DNA from: an uncultured Pseudomonadota bacterium
GTDB lineage: Bacteria > Pseudomonadota > Alphaproteobacteria > UBA9219
Length of the DNA: 58,999 nt
Direction: 5' to 3'
NCBI GenBank assembly: GCA_903869345.1
Contig: CAIPYM010000032.1
Span: forward strand, 1-58,999
Both the position numbers and the translations under genes were made by a program. Positions 1 to 8,898 of this stretch are shown here, in pieces; the stretch's first letter is position 1; every line of letters starts with the position of its first letter. The notes beneath the pieces are model-generated. The model saw nothing but the letters and a program-made list of their open reading frames with translations, had not been told where the DNA came from and made no database searches.

Positions 1-735
1 AGCTCACCACGAGAAAAACAAAATGATTTAAAATCAAACGCTTAGGCCCTTATCCCCGTGCCCCCCCCTCGGGCTCCCTTCTCCCTTGCCTTCAAAATCC
101 CTTCCGCTCACCCCCGTCCCCCCTTTTCGCAAAGGGTTCCTCTTGGTGGTGCACGTAACGTGAAGTGCGACGGTAACGCTGTCGTTCATGGGCTCGGGGA
201 AGTGTCTCCCGTTGTTGTATCTTTTGGTTCCTCGGCTCGCATTATGGGGTATAGGCAAAGAGGCGTCACGAATGCTGAAGCAACGGTCATGCCGCCTGTC
301 AGGGTTTGGGACGGATTGAATATGGCTGTGGGTTCAAACAATTGGTTCCCGGACGGCACTTCTGTCGCAAAAGGTGGCACCCTTACCCTTGGGGCGGGCA
401 CAACCGTCGATGATGCGGGTATCAGGGTTAAAGACGGAGGCCGTTTGAATTTAGGAGAGGGCAATAGCTCGTTGGTAGACCAGGGTAAAGTTCATGCACC
501 TTCTGGCACCGTTTATGCGCACGGTCACGTGTTTGATCATCAACTTGGTTGAGCGTTTCGGGGCGTATTAACGCAAGAAAGCCCTTTAAGCACGGGCTGT
601 GCTGTGGGATGCCGTAGACTCCCTCGCTCCCTGAAAAGGGAGGGGGGGAGGCCTCTGGCTTTTCGTCATCCTCCCCCTCGACCGAACAAAGGCGGGATGT
701 TTCAGGGCGCGGGGTTTGCGTGTAGGCTCCAGCGG
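1..735. other. Window start and uvrA upstream region
   Basis: This stretch before uvrA holds no complete gene that I can support. It contains a fragment resembling a beta-solenoid surface protein (listed separately). From about 553 to 735 lies a GC-rich spacer with C- and G-runs around 610-690. A frame extends upstream of the uvrA start, but its translation there is low-complexity and unlike UvrA. No clear promoter was seen. Confidence 0.5.
244..552 (+). pseudogene. Possible beta-solenoid/autotransporter-like fragment
   Basis: This 102-residue open frame begins at an ATG with no visible ribosome binding site; the same frame is open back to a GTG at 58. The second half reads as short Gly-rich strands (GGTLTLGAGTTV, then GGRLNLGEGNSS). 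That resembles the strand-turn repeats of autotransporter passengers and other beta-helical surface proteins. There is no signal peptide, no translocator domain and only a few turns. It is therefore more likely a remnant of a larger surface-protein gene than a working one. The resemblance is a pattern judgement and the frame could be non-coding. Confidence 0.3.
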
Positions 736-3558
736 ATGTTGACCTCTCTTCATGTGCGCGGGGCGCGGGAACACAACCTCAAGAACATTGAGGTGACGAT
801 GCCGCGCGACAAGCTTATCGTTATCACGGGCCTCAGCGGTTCGGGAAAATCCTCGCTCGCGTTCGATACCATTTATGCCGAAGGCCAGCGGCGGTACGTC
901 GAAAGCCTGTCGGCGTACGCGCGGCAATTCCTGGAGATGATGCAAAAGCCCGACGTGGATTCCATCGAAGGACTTTCGCCCGCGATTTCGATTGAGCAAA
1001 AGACCACCTCGCGCAATCCGCGATCCACCGTCGGGACTGTGACCGAGATTTACGACTATTTGCGCCTGCTCTTTGCCCGAATCGGCGTGCCGTACTCACC
1101 CGTGACGGGCCTGCCGATTGAGAGCCAAACGGTCTCGCAGATGACGGACCGCATCAAGGCCATGCCCGAGGGGACCAAGCTGCTCCTCCTCGCGCCGATT
1201 GTGCGGGGGCGCAAGGGCGAATACCGGAAGGAGCTGCACGACCTCCGCCGCCAAGGTTTCCAGCGCGTGAAGATTGACGGGCAGGTGCACGAGATTGACG
1301 ACGCCCCCGCGCTCAACAAAAAGCTCAAGCATGACCTGGCCGTGGTCGTTGATCGCGTGGTGATCAAGCCGGACCTTGGCACGCGGCTGGCGGATTCGCT
1401 GGAAACCGCGCTGCGCCTCGCGGACGGTCTGGTGATGGCCGAGAACATGGTGACGGGCGACGTGACAACGTTTTCCGCCAAGTTCGCGTGCCCCGTGAGC
1501 GGGTTCACGATTGACGAGATTGAGCCGCGTTTGTTCTCGTTCAACAGTCCGCACGGCGCGTGCCCCGCGTGCGATGGCCTCGGGGAAAAGCTCTACTTCG
1601 ATCCCGCGTTGGTCATTCCTGACGAGGACCTGAGCCTGGAAGACGGGGCGATTGCGCCGTGGAAAAACACGTCGTCGATGTTCTACACGCAGACCCTGGA
1701 AGGGCTTGCGCAGCATTTCCGGGAGTCGCTCGAAACGCCTTGGCGGAAATTGTCCCCGACGTTTCGGGAGGCCGTGCTGCACGGCACGGGCGATGTGGTG
1801 GTGAATTTTTCGTTCGAGGACACTTCCCGCAAGATGAGTTTTAAGAAGCCCTTTGAAGGCGTTTTGCCCAACCTGGAGCGTCGTTGGCGTGAGACCGACA
1901 GTGCCTGGATGCGGGAAGAACTCAGCCGGTACCAGTCCTCGCAGCCGTGCGAGGTGTGTCACGGGGCGCGGCTGAAACCCGAGGCCCTGGCTGTGAAAAT
2001 TAGAGGCTCCGCGATCAGCGAGGTGTGTGCGTTGTCGCTGGTGGACGCGGCGGGATGGTTCCGCGACCTGCCCCAGAAACTGACTCCCCAGCACAAAACC
2101 ATCGCCGCGCGGATTTTGAAAGAAATCAACGAACGCCTTGGGTTCTTGAACGACGTGGGCCTTTCCTACCTCACGCTTGATCGGGCGAGCGGGACTCTGT
2201 CGGGGGGTGAGAGCCAACGGATTCGTCTGGCCTCCCAAATTGGTTCGGGGCTTACGGGCGTTTTGTACGTGCTCGATGAGCCGTCGATTGGGCTTCACCA
2301 ACGCGATAATGATCGGTTGCTCGGGACCCTCCGGCATTTGCGGGACCTTGGGAACACGGTGATTGTCGTGGAGCATGACGAGGACGCCATTCGCGCGGCG
2401 GATCACCTCATCGACATGGGCCCCGGCGCGGGTGTTCACGGCGGGCGCGTGGTGGCCGAGGGTACGCCGGACGAGGTGATGCGCGTTCCCGAAAGCCTCA
2501 CGGCGCAATACCTCACGGGCGTGCGGACGATCCCGATTCCTGCCAAGCGGCGTCCGGGGCTGAAGGGCAAGTTTCTGGAAATACGTGGAGCGCGGGCCAA
2601 CAACCTCAAGAATCTTCACGCGCGGTTTCCGCTGGGGACTCTTACGTGCGTGACGGGGGTTTCGGGCAGCGGCAAGTCCACGCTGGTGAACGAAACGCTT
2701 TACCGCGCCGTGGCGCGGCACCTGAACGGCACGCGCACGATTCCAGGGGCGTATGACACGCTCAAGGGGCTCGAACACCTTGATAAGATTGTGGACATTG
2801 ACCAAGCCCCCATCGGACGAACGCCCCGGTCGAACCCCGCGACGTACACGGGCGCGTTTACGCCCATTCGGGACTGGTACGCGGGTCTTCCCGAATCCAA
2901 GGCGCGTGGCTACGGGCCGGGGCGGTTCTCGTTCAACGTGAAGGGCGGGCGGTGCGAGGCGTGCGAGGGTGACGGCGTTCTGAAAATTGCCATGCACTTT
3001 CTGCCCGACGTGTTCGTGACGTGCGATGTGTGCCACGGCAAACGCTACAACCGCGAGACCCTCGAGGTTCATTACAAGGGCAAGTCCATCGCCGACGTGC
3101 TCGACATGACGGTGGAGGAGGGCGCGGTATTTTTCGAGGCCGTGCCGTCCATCCGCGACAAGCTGAAGATGCTGGAGCGCGTAGGCCTTGATTACATCAA
3201 GATCGGCCAGGCCGCGACGACCCTTTCCGGCGGCGAGGCCCAGCGGATCAAGCTGTCCAAGGAGCTGGCGCGTCGCGCGACGGGCCGGACGCTCTACATC
3301 CTCGACGAGCCGACAACGGGCCTGCACTTCGAAGACGTGCGGCGCTTGCTGGAGGTCCTTCAGGCGCTGGTGGACCAGGGCAACACGGTGCTCGTGATTG
3401 AGCACAACCTGGAGGTCATCAAGACCGCCGACCACCTGCTTGACCTCGGCCCCGAAGGAGGCGAAGGCGGCGGGTTCCTCGTGGCCTCCGGCACGCCAGA
3501 AGCCGTCGCCCAGGTGGACGCGAGCTTCACGGGGCAGTACCTGCGGAGGGTGCTATAG
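736..3558 (+). CDS. uvrA: Excinuclease ABC subunit A
   Basis: UvrA is the damage-recognition ATPase of nucleotide excision repair. It dimerises, loads UvrB at lesions and acts on DNA in the cytoplasm. The 940-residue length is typical. The first Walker A (GLSGSGKSS) is near residue 32, followed by a CPACDGLG zinc-binding stretch, the ABC signature [11 protein letters not shown] and Walker [10 protein letters not shown]. The second half repeats the architecture: [39 protein letters not shown] and [12 protein letters not shown]. The ATG at 736 gives the canonical start [18 protein letters not shown]; the 44 codons open upstream are low-complexity. UvrB and UvrC are not in the window. Confidence 0.97.
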   Translation: MLTSLHVRGAREHNLKNIEVTMPRDKLIVITGLSGSGKSSLAFDTIYAEGQRRYVESLSAYARQFLEMMQKPDVDSIEGLSPAISIEQKTTSRNPRSTVGTVTEIYDYLRLLFARIGVPYSPVTGLPIESQTVSQMTDRIKAMPEGTKLLLLAPIVRGRKGEYRKELHDLRRQGFQRVKIDGQVHEIDDAPALNKKLKHDLAVVVDRVVIKPDLGTRLADSLETALRLADGLVMAENMVTGDVTTFSAKFACPVSGFTIDEIEPRLFSFNSPHGACPACDGLGEKLYFDPALVIPDEDLSLEDGAIAPWKNTSSMFYTQTLEGLAQHFRESLETPWRKLSPTFREAVLHGTGDVVVNFSFEDTSRKMSFKKPFEGVLPNLERRWRETDSAWMREELSRYQSSQPCEVCHGARLKPEALAVKIRGSAISEVCALSLVDAAGWFRDLPQKLTPQHKTIAARILKEINERLGFLNDVGLSYLTLDRASGTLSGGESQRIRLASQIGSGLTGVLYVLDEPSIGLHQRDNDRLLGTLRHLRDLGNTVIVVEHDEDAIRAADHLIDMGPGAGVHGGRVVAEGTPDEVMRVPESLTAQYLTGVRTIPIPAKRRPGLKGKFLEIRGARANNLKNLHARFPLGTLTCVTGVSGSGKSTLVNETLYRAVARHLNGTRTIPGAYDTLKGLEHLDKIVDIDQAPIGRTPRSNPATYTGAFTPIRDWYAGLPESKARGYGPGRFSFNVKGGRCEACEGDGVLKIAMHFLPDVFVTCDVCHGKRYNRETLEVHYKGKSIADVLDMTVEEGAVFFEAVPSIRDKLKMLERVGLDYIKIGQAATTLSGGEAQRIKLSKELARRATGRTLYILDEPTTGLHFEDVRRLLEVLQALVDQGNTVLVIEHNLEVIKTADHLLDLGPEGGEGGGFLVASGTPEAVAQVDASFTGQYLRRVL

Positions 3559-3777
3559 GGGGGATTGCCCCCACAAAACTTGCACGGAGTCCCCGGAGGG
3601 GCTGAGGCGGGCCATATCACGAGGAATCATCGACCGGACAACCAACCCGGCTAATTGATTGGCGCAACAGCGAAGGGGGTCCACGTAGCGCGAGGCTTCC
3701 CGATTCGTGCCCCCGCCAGGACCCTTGTATAAGCGGGGTCTTCCTCGTGAGAACCCTCGCCCCAAAAGGCTTCAACC

Positions 3778-4956
3778 ATGGTGATTCGGAACATCAGGCT
3801 TTTGTACTTCCATAATTTCTTGTGTGATTTTCGGCTGCAAGATGCTTTTCTCGCCATTTATTTTGCTGAAATCGCGGGCTCTTACACGTTAGCCATGGCC
3901 GTTTTCGCCATTACCTCCGCAACATCCGCCCTCATGGACATCCCCACCGGCATTTTATCCGACAAGATGGGACGAAAAGGAACGATGATCCTGGCGTCCT
4001 TCTGTTCGACGCTCAGCATCGTCCTTTACGCTTCGGCGAACGGAATGTGGGCGCTTTGTCTGGGAGGATTCTTGGGGGGCCTGAGCCAGTGCCTCTTCAA
4101 TGGAAACAACAACGCTCTTCTTTTTGAAAGCCTTAAGTCCGCCAACCTGCAGGACAAATTTCATCATTATCAGGGACGGACAAGCAGCCTGTTTCAAGTG
4201 GGCTTGGGGCTTTCGGCCCTCATCGCCTCTTTTTTAACAAACTATGGGTTGCACGTTATTTTTATGCTCGGGATTATTCCTCAGGTTTTATCCCTCGTCG
4301 TCAGTTTTGGGTTTCAAGAACCCCGCACATATCGCCCTGCTCCCACAAAAAATTTCCTTCACATGAAAGAAGCGTGCCTCAAGATTTACACCCATCCGCG
4401 TTTGTTTCTCCTCGTAACTGCCAACGCTCTCCATCATGGGGCCGGGGAAGCCTTGTTTCAATCTCAGACCCCTTTCCTGAATACTTTATGGCCGTTATGG
4501 GCCCTGGGCCTCTACCGATGCCTCGGGAATCTCGCAGGGTTCATCGGTTTCTGGTTCTCGGGCCCCCTCATTGATCGGATCAGCAGAATCCACATTTTGA
4601 TTTTCAGAGACGTCTACTGGCTGTTTTCGCAGACGTTGGGGCTCTTGATGTCAAATGTTGCCACCCCCTTGCTCTTCCTGAGCGGGGCGTTCGTTTTCGG
4701 GCCGGGACTCGTCGCCAGTGATCAGATGATGCAAGAGGAATTCACCGACGACCAACGCGCCACCTTGGGGTCCATCGCCTCGTTCGCAGGCAGCGTTGTT
4801 TTCTCGATCGTTGTGCTCTGTATGGGCCTGATTTCGGATCACTTCAGCCTGGTCCTGGGTGTGGGGTTCGGCGTCGCCCTTTGTGCAACCTCCCTGCCTC
4901 TTTATGTGGTCCTGGCTCGCCGAATGCCGCTCTCCTCCTCGCGCTCCGCCCAATAG
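3778..4956 (+). CDS. Major facilitator superfamily transporter
   Basis: This 392-residue polytopic inner-membrane protein has many hydrophobic helices. It carries a clear MFS motif A (GILSDKMGRKGTM) in the loop after the second helix, near residue 60. It begins ...NIRLLYFHNFLCDFRL, and the first helices are typical of MFS exporters of the drug/sugar-efflux type. A weak AAGG precedes the ATG. It stands alone: uvrA ends about 220 bases upstream and glnA converges downstream. The substrate cannot be inferred. Its AT content and codon choice (more TTT, ATT, AAA) look slightly different from uvrA, which may hint at transfer, but this was not measured. Confidence 0.85.
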   Translation: MVIRNIRLLYFHNFLCDFRLQDAFLAIYFAEIAGSYTLAMAVFAITSATSALMDIPTGILSDKMGRKGTMILASFCSTLSIVLYASANGMWALCLGGFLGGLSQCLFNGNNNALLFESLKSANLQDKFHHYQGRTSSLFQVGLGLSALIASFLTNYGLHVIFMLGIIPQVLSLVVSFGFQEPRTYRPAPTKNFLHMKEACLKIYTHPRLFLLVTANALHHGAGEALFQSQTPFLNTLWPLWALGLYRCLGNLAGFIGFWFSGPLIDRISRIHILIFRDVYWLFSQTLGLLMSNVATPLLFLSGAFVFGPGLVASDQMMQEEFTDDQRATLGSIASFAGSVVFSIVVLCMGLISDHFSLVLGVGFGVALCATSLPLYVVLARRMPLSSSRSAQ

Positions 4957-5101
4957 CCTCTCGTCCCGATTCGTCCCGCCCGCTCAACCCTGGGTATGAG
5001 TAAAGATGGCTCCGAGCGGGGGGCCGCCTTACCGCCTTGCTCCCGGTCCCCCTGTCAGCCAGGGCCTCCAGAGGAACCGAGAGACAAGATCCACCGGAAA
5101 C

Positions 5102-6511
5102 TTACAGCGAATAGTACATGTCGTATTCGATGGGGTGCGGGGCCGTGCGGAAACGATCCCATTCATCGCGTTTCAGATCCAGGTACGATTCCAAAAACTC
5201 TTCCGTGAACACGTCGCCCTTCAAAAGGAAGGCGTGGTCTTTTTCGAGCGACTGGATCGCCTGGTCCAACGACCCGCACACCGTCGGAACCTTCGCGAGT
5301 TCCTTGGGCGGAAGCTCGTACAGGTTATCCTCCATGGCCTTGCCGGGGTGCATCTTGTTCACGATCCCGTCGAGCCCGGCCATCAGCATCGCGGCGTACG
5401 CCAAATAGGGGTTGGCGCTCGGGTCGGGGAACCGCACTTCGACGCGCTTGGCCTTGGGGCCCACCGAGTACGGAATGCGGCACGAGGCCGAACGGTTCCG
5501 CGCGGAGTACGCGAGCAAGACCGGGGCTTCGTACCCTGGCACCAGACGCTTGTAACTGTTGGTCGTGGGGTTCGTCAGCGCATTAAGAGCGCGGGCGTGC
5601 TTGATGATCCCGCCGATGTAGAAGAGGGCCGTTTCGGACAGACCCGCGTACGCATCCCCCGCAAACAGCGGTTTGCCCCCCTTCCACAGGGATTGGTGAA
5701 CGTGCATCCCGGACCCGTTGTCCCCAAACAAGGGCTTGGGCATGAACGTCGCCGTCTTGCCGTAAGCCGCCGCCACATTGCGCACCACGTACTTATAGAC
5801 CTGCATCGCATCGCCACACGCCCCCAGCGGCTGGAACTTGATTCCCAGCTCATGCTGCGAGGAGGCCACTTCGTGGTGGTGCTTTTCGATCCCCAGCCCC
5901 ATGGCCTCCATCGTCCCCAACATCTCGGAGCGCATGTCTTGCTCGGAGTCGACGGGGTTGACGGGGAAATAGCCGCCCTTAACGCGGGGCCGATGGCCCA
6001 GGTTGCCTTGGGGGTAGTCGCGCCCTGAATTGTAGGGTCCTTCGGACGAATCCAAACGGTAAAATGTGTGGTGGGGATCATTGCTGAATTTGATTTCATC
6101 GAAGACAAAAAATTCAGCCTCAGGACCAAAATAGGCCGTGTCGCCGACCTTGGATTGCACGAGGTACGCCTCGGCTTTCTGCGCAATGGACCGTGGACAA
6201 CGCGTGTAGGCCTTGCCCGTCAGCGGATCATGGACATTGCAGAAAAGGACAATCGTCGGTTCCGCGTAAAAGGGATCCAGAACCGCCGTTTCCAAATCAG
6301 GGATCAACGCCATGTCGGATTCGTTGATGTGCTTCCATCCGTCGATGGACGACCCATCAAACATAAATCCGTTTTTGATCGTACCCTCGTCCACCGTTTC
6401 CATGGCGTGCGTCAGGTGATGCAAAACACCGCGCGGGTCCGTGAACCGCAGATCAACGAACTTGGCACCGCTCTTTTTAACGAGGTCCTCGAAAGTCTTG
6501 GGCAGGGACAT
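5102..6511 (-). CDS. glnA: Glutamine synthetase, type I
   Basis: GlnA makes glutamine from glutamate, ammonia and ATP and is the main entry point for ammonium. The 469-residue length matches GSI-beta enzymes. Visible landmarks are FMFDGSSIDGW, the glutamate/metal-binding FGPEAEFFVFD, HHHEVASSQHELG, the ATP-loop region NGSGMHVHQSLW, and NRSASCRIPY. The adenylylation Tyr lies in NLYELPP near residue 398, so GlnE-type covalent control is likely. In many alphaproteobacteria glnB precedes glnA; here no PII gene lies upstream. A candidate sigma-70 promoter lies 60-90 bases upstream. No sigma-54 site was recognised. Confidence 0.97.
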   Translation of the reverse strand: MSLPKTFEDLVKKSGAKFVDLRFTDPRGVLHHLTHAMETVDEGTIKNGFMFDGSSIDGWKHINESDMALIPDLETAVLDPFYAEPTIVLFCNVHDPLTGKAYTRCPRSIAQKAEAYLVQSKVGDTAYFGPEAEFFVFDEIKFSNDPHHTFYRLDSSEGPYNSGRDYPQGNLGHRPRVKGGYFPVNPVDSEQDMRSEMLGTMEAMGLGIEKHHHEVASSQHELGIKFQPLGACGDAMQVYKYVVRNVAAAYGKTATFMPKPLFGDNGSGMHVHQSLWKGGKPLFAGDAYAGLSETALFYIGGIIKHARALNALTNPTTNSYKRLVPGYEAPVLLAYSARNRSASCRIPYSVGPKAKRVEVRFPDPSANPYLAYAAMLMAGLDGIVNKMHPGKAMEDNLYELPPKELAKVPTVCGSLDQAIQSLEKDHAFLLKGDVFTEEFLESYLDLKRDEWDRFRTAPHPIEYDMYYSL

Positions 6512-7076
6512 GGTGGCAGCGTCCTTGAAAGGGTGGGCAACGTGCGACGCTTATGCGCCGGACGCCGGGGACCCTAAGCGCCCCCAAGTCCCTTGACAAC
6601 GTTGATTCTTTGTGCTCCCTGTGCAGGCACCTCTTATTGTACGCGCGTTTTTAGCGTCCCGCCTTTGAGAATCGGCCCCGCGCCCTGCAATTGTTCCTGT
6701 CCTCGCTCGTGAGGCGTTGCGTCTGCGGAGTGCCCGAACACGCCATTTGAGGCCGCAGCCCTCGCCTTCGCCTTTCCGAAACGACGGCGTCCAGCCGCCG
6801 GAACGAGGCAAAAGCCCTTAATTTTCGTTTCTAATTCGATCCAAATAGGGGCGCTTTTGCCCAAAAGGGGCAAGAATGTATCCGGAAGTAATGATGTTCG
6901 TTCATTAAAATAATGGATATAGATTAATCTTCATTTACTACGATTTTTATTGCAATCGAACGCTTATGTGTGTAGGATTTGTCCTAGCCGCCGACATTGA
7001 CATCCTGCACCAACCTGCAAGGAATCAACGGTCTGGCAGCGACGGGATGGACATCAAACCAAGGGTAGAAACCGTG
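6512..7076. other. Intergenic region upstream of glnA
   Basis: Apart from the candidate glnA promoter, no gene is supported here. Bases about 6890-6965 are clearly AT-rich against the GC-rich background and could hold further promoter elements. A small inverted repeat, TTGCCC/GGGCAA, lies at 6857-6873 without a following T-run. Open frames on both strands here are short or low-complexity. Confidence 0.5.
6571..6599 (-). promoter_or_regulatory. Candidate sigma-70 promoter of glnA
   Basis: Read on the minus strand, TTGTCA (6594-6599) is followed after 17 bases by TAGGGT (6571-6576), about 60 bases before the glnA ATG. The -35 is close to consensus and the spacing is ideal, but the -10 is weak. 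This is a pattern match only. Confidence 0.35.
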
Positions 7077-7343
7077 TCAAACGCTCAGGTTCACCTTTTC
7101 GCCCTCTCTTTCCTCCCCCTCGGGAGGGTTGCTGGGGCCGCGCTTGCCGGAACGAACGGAGGCACGACGATCGCCCGGCATTCGCGCCTTGGCGTCCGTT
7201 TCGGCCTTTGCCGGCGGGGGACTTGCGTTACGGGTAATCGGTGCGACGGCTTGCACGGGCCCCACGGGAGTCACGGTTTGCGGAGCGCCGGGCGCGACCG
7301 CGCCCACGGTGGCCGGTGCGGGGGGGGCGGGCGTAATTTGCAT
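7077..7343 (-). CDS. Small Pro/Ala-rich hypothetical protein
   Basis: This possible 88-residue protein begins at an ATG with AAGGAGA about nine bases upstream. The N-terminal half is rich in Pro, Ala and Val (MQITPAPPAPATVGAV); the C-terminal half is charged (GDRRASVRSGKRG, EGEEREGEK). The frame stays open to a TTG at 7439, so a 120-residue form is possible. It is divergent from the DUF2336 gene. I recognise no family. Low complexity and an open antisense frame make a false call quite possible. Confidence 0.35.
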   Translation of the reverse strand: MQITPAPPAPATVGAVAPGAPQTVTPVGPVQAVAPITRNASPPPAKAETDAKARMPGDRRASVRSGKRGPSNPPEGEEREGEKVNLSV

Positions 7344-7650
7344 AGCCTGGGTCTCCTTCTGCGGAACCGCGCTTCCCGTCATCAACCTGGCACGATCCGC
7401 TTTGGAAAGCAATTTTCCTTCCCCCAACGGTCCTCTCAAACCCTCAACGCTTTTTTTCTTCGTTCAGCTCACGTGAAAGGAGACCTTCATGAACGGTTCG
7501 TCGATGGCCGCCCCCTGGGCAGCAGCAGGCTTTCCTCCGGCGGTTCTTTTCTGTACCGTGCGCGAAAGTTTAACCCATCCCAACACCCCCGGTTCCTTCG
7601 CCGCGCCGCGTGTTCCGGGCGCCGCTTCTCTCCAGCCCCGTAGGCCGCCG

Positions 7651-8814
7651 ATGCTCGACCGCATTCACGCACAATGGCCCAACCTCCTGGCCCTGGCGCA
7701 CACCCCGACCGAGGAGGCCCGTGCCCAGCTCGCAAGCTCCCTCGTCGACCTGTTCTTTGCTGAGGACATCAACCTAAACGCCCGCGAAGAGACGTTGGTG
7801 AACGAACTGCTTCAAAGCCTCCTGGGGGCCTCGTCCCACACAGCGCGGCAGGAATTGGCCCGACAGTTCGCCGGATGCCTTCGTCTGCCTCACACAACCG
7901 CCCTGAGCCTCGCGCGTGAACCTCTGGACGTCGCGCGGCCTCTGCTCATCAACAGCGAAGTTCTGACAGACGAGGACCTGATCCACCTTGCCAGCGAGCA
8001 GGGCCGCGACCACGCGGAAGCCATTGCCCAACGCGCGGCGATCAGTGAAGCCGTTGCGGATGCACTGGTCGTCACGGGGGACCTTGGAGTCATGCAAATG
8101 GTCGTTGAAAACCTTGGTGCGCACCTGTCCGAACGCGCCATTGACATCTTGGTGGAAGCGAGTCGCCTCACGGCCACGTTGCATCGCCCCCTTCTGACGC
8201 GTCCCGAGATGACCGCCTCCAAAGCATCGCTTCTTTACTGGTGGGTCTCACAAGACCTCCGGCGCTACACCTTGCAAAAATTCGGCCTGTCGAGTGGCCA
8301 ACTGGACGAGACGCTGCGCCAATCCATCGACGACCTTTTGCGCGATCACGCGGTGGAGCGTCAGGATGACACCGCAATGGCCGCCGTCGCCAACTGGCTG
8401 GAGGAGCGTCGTGCCATCACGCCGCGCCTTTTGCCCCAGCTGTTGCGCTTGGGGTATTTCCGCCTGTTCCTGATCGTCCTCAGCCGTCTGAGCCACCTGC
8501 CGATGCCGATTATTGAGTCCGTCGTCGAGGAACCGGGAGGCCGCATGTTGGCGGCTCTCTGCCGGTCGATGAACCTGGATAAGGCGAACTTCATCTCGCT
8601 GTTCCTTCTCGCCCGAGGAGCGCGCCCCGACGATCACATTGTTCATCCGCGCGAGCTCAGCCAAGCGCTGGTGGCCTGGGACCGCCTACGTCCCAGCGAG
8701 GCTTACGACATGGTCGCGTCGTGGCATGAAAACCTGAAAACCCTCCGCCACACCAAGAGGGAGAAGAACGACGAGGAGACAGAGACCTCCCCCACGCCTT
8801 CCACCCAGCACTAG
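7651..8814 (+). CDS. DUF2336 domain-containing protein
   Basis: This 387-residue soluble helical protein resembles the DUF2336 family, found almost only in alphaproteobacteria. It is built of Leu/Ala-rich helical repeats, e.g. LTDEDLIHLASEQGRDHAEAIAQR and SEAVADALVVTGD in the N-terminal half, a HEAT-like layout. The C-terminus is charged and probably disordered (KREKNDEETETS). No catalytic motif is visible. The ATG at 7651 starts MLDRIHAQWPNLLALA; the frame extends upstream, but that part is low-complexity. The sensor kinase gene follows within 90 bases and may be co-transcribed. Family function is unknown; a regulatory role is only suggested by the neighbour. Confidence 0.8.
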   Translation: MLDRIHAQWPNLLALAHTPTEEARAQLASSLVDLFFAEDINLNAREETLVNELLQSLLGASSHTARQELARQFAGCLRLPHTTALSLAREPLDVARPLLINSEVLTDEDLIHLASEQGRDHAEAIAQRAAISEAVADALVVTGDLGVMQMVVENLGAHLSERAIDILVEASRLTATLHRPLLTRPEMTASKASLLYWWVSQDLRRYTLQKFGLSSGQLDETLRQSIDDLLRDHAVERQDDTAMAAVANWLEERRAITPRLLPQLLRLGYFRLFLIVLSRLSHLPMPIIESVVEEPGGRMLAALCRSMNLDKANFISLFLLARGARPDDHIVHPRELSQALVAWDRLRPSEAYDMVASWHENLKTLRHTKREKNDEETETSPTPSTQH

Positions 8815-8898
8815 GGCGGAACGCGGACGAACATTTTGCCGCCTGTCCTCTCCGCGCGTATCCTCAGGGCGCTTCATCGCGCCCCGAGGATCACGCCC

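Noticed and set aside
1096-3435. 779-codon open frame antisense to uvrA
   Set aside because: uvrA is unmistakable on the other strand. The antisense frame is a product of high third-position GC and its translation is Arg/His/Pro-rich without any family pattern.
5006-6028. 340-codon plus-strand frame over the glnA 3' half
   Set aside because: glnA motifs and length are complete on the minus strand.
6966-7643. 225-codon plus-strand frame
   Set aside because: The translation is Gly/His/Arg-rich with no start signal and overlaps the start of the DUF2336 gene in another frame. The minus-strand small frame is a better, though weak, candidate.
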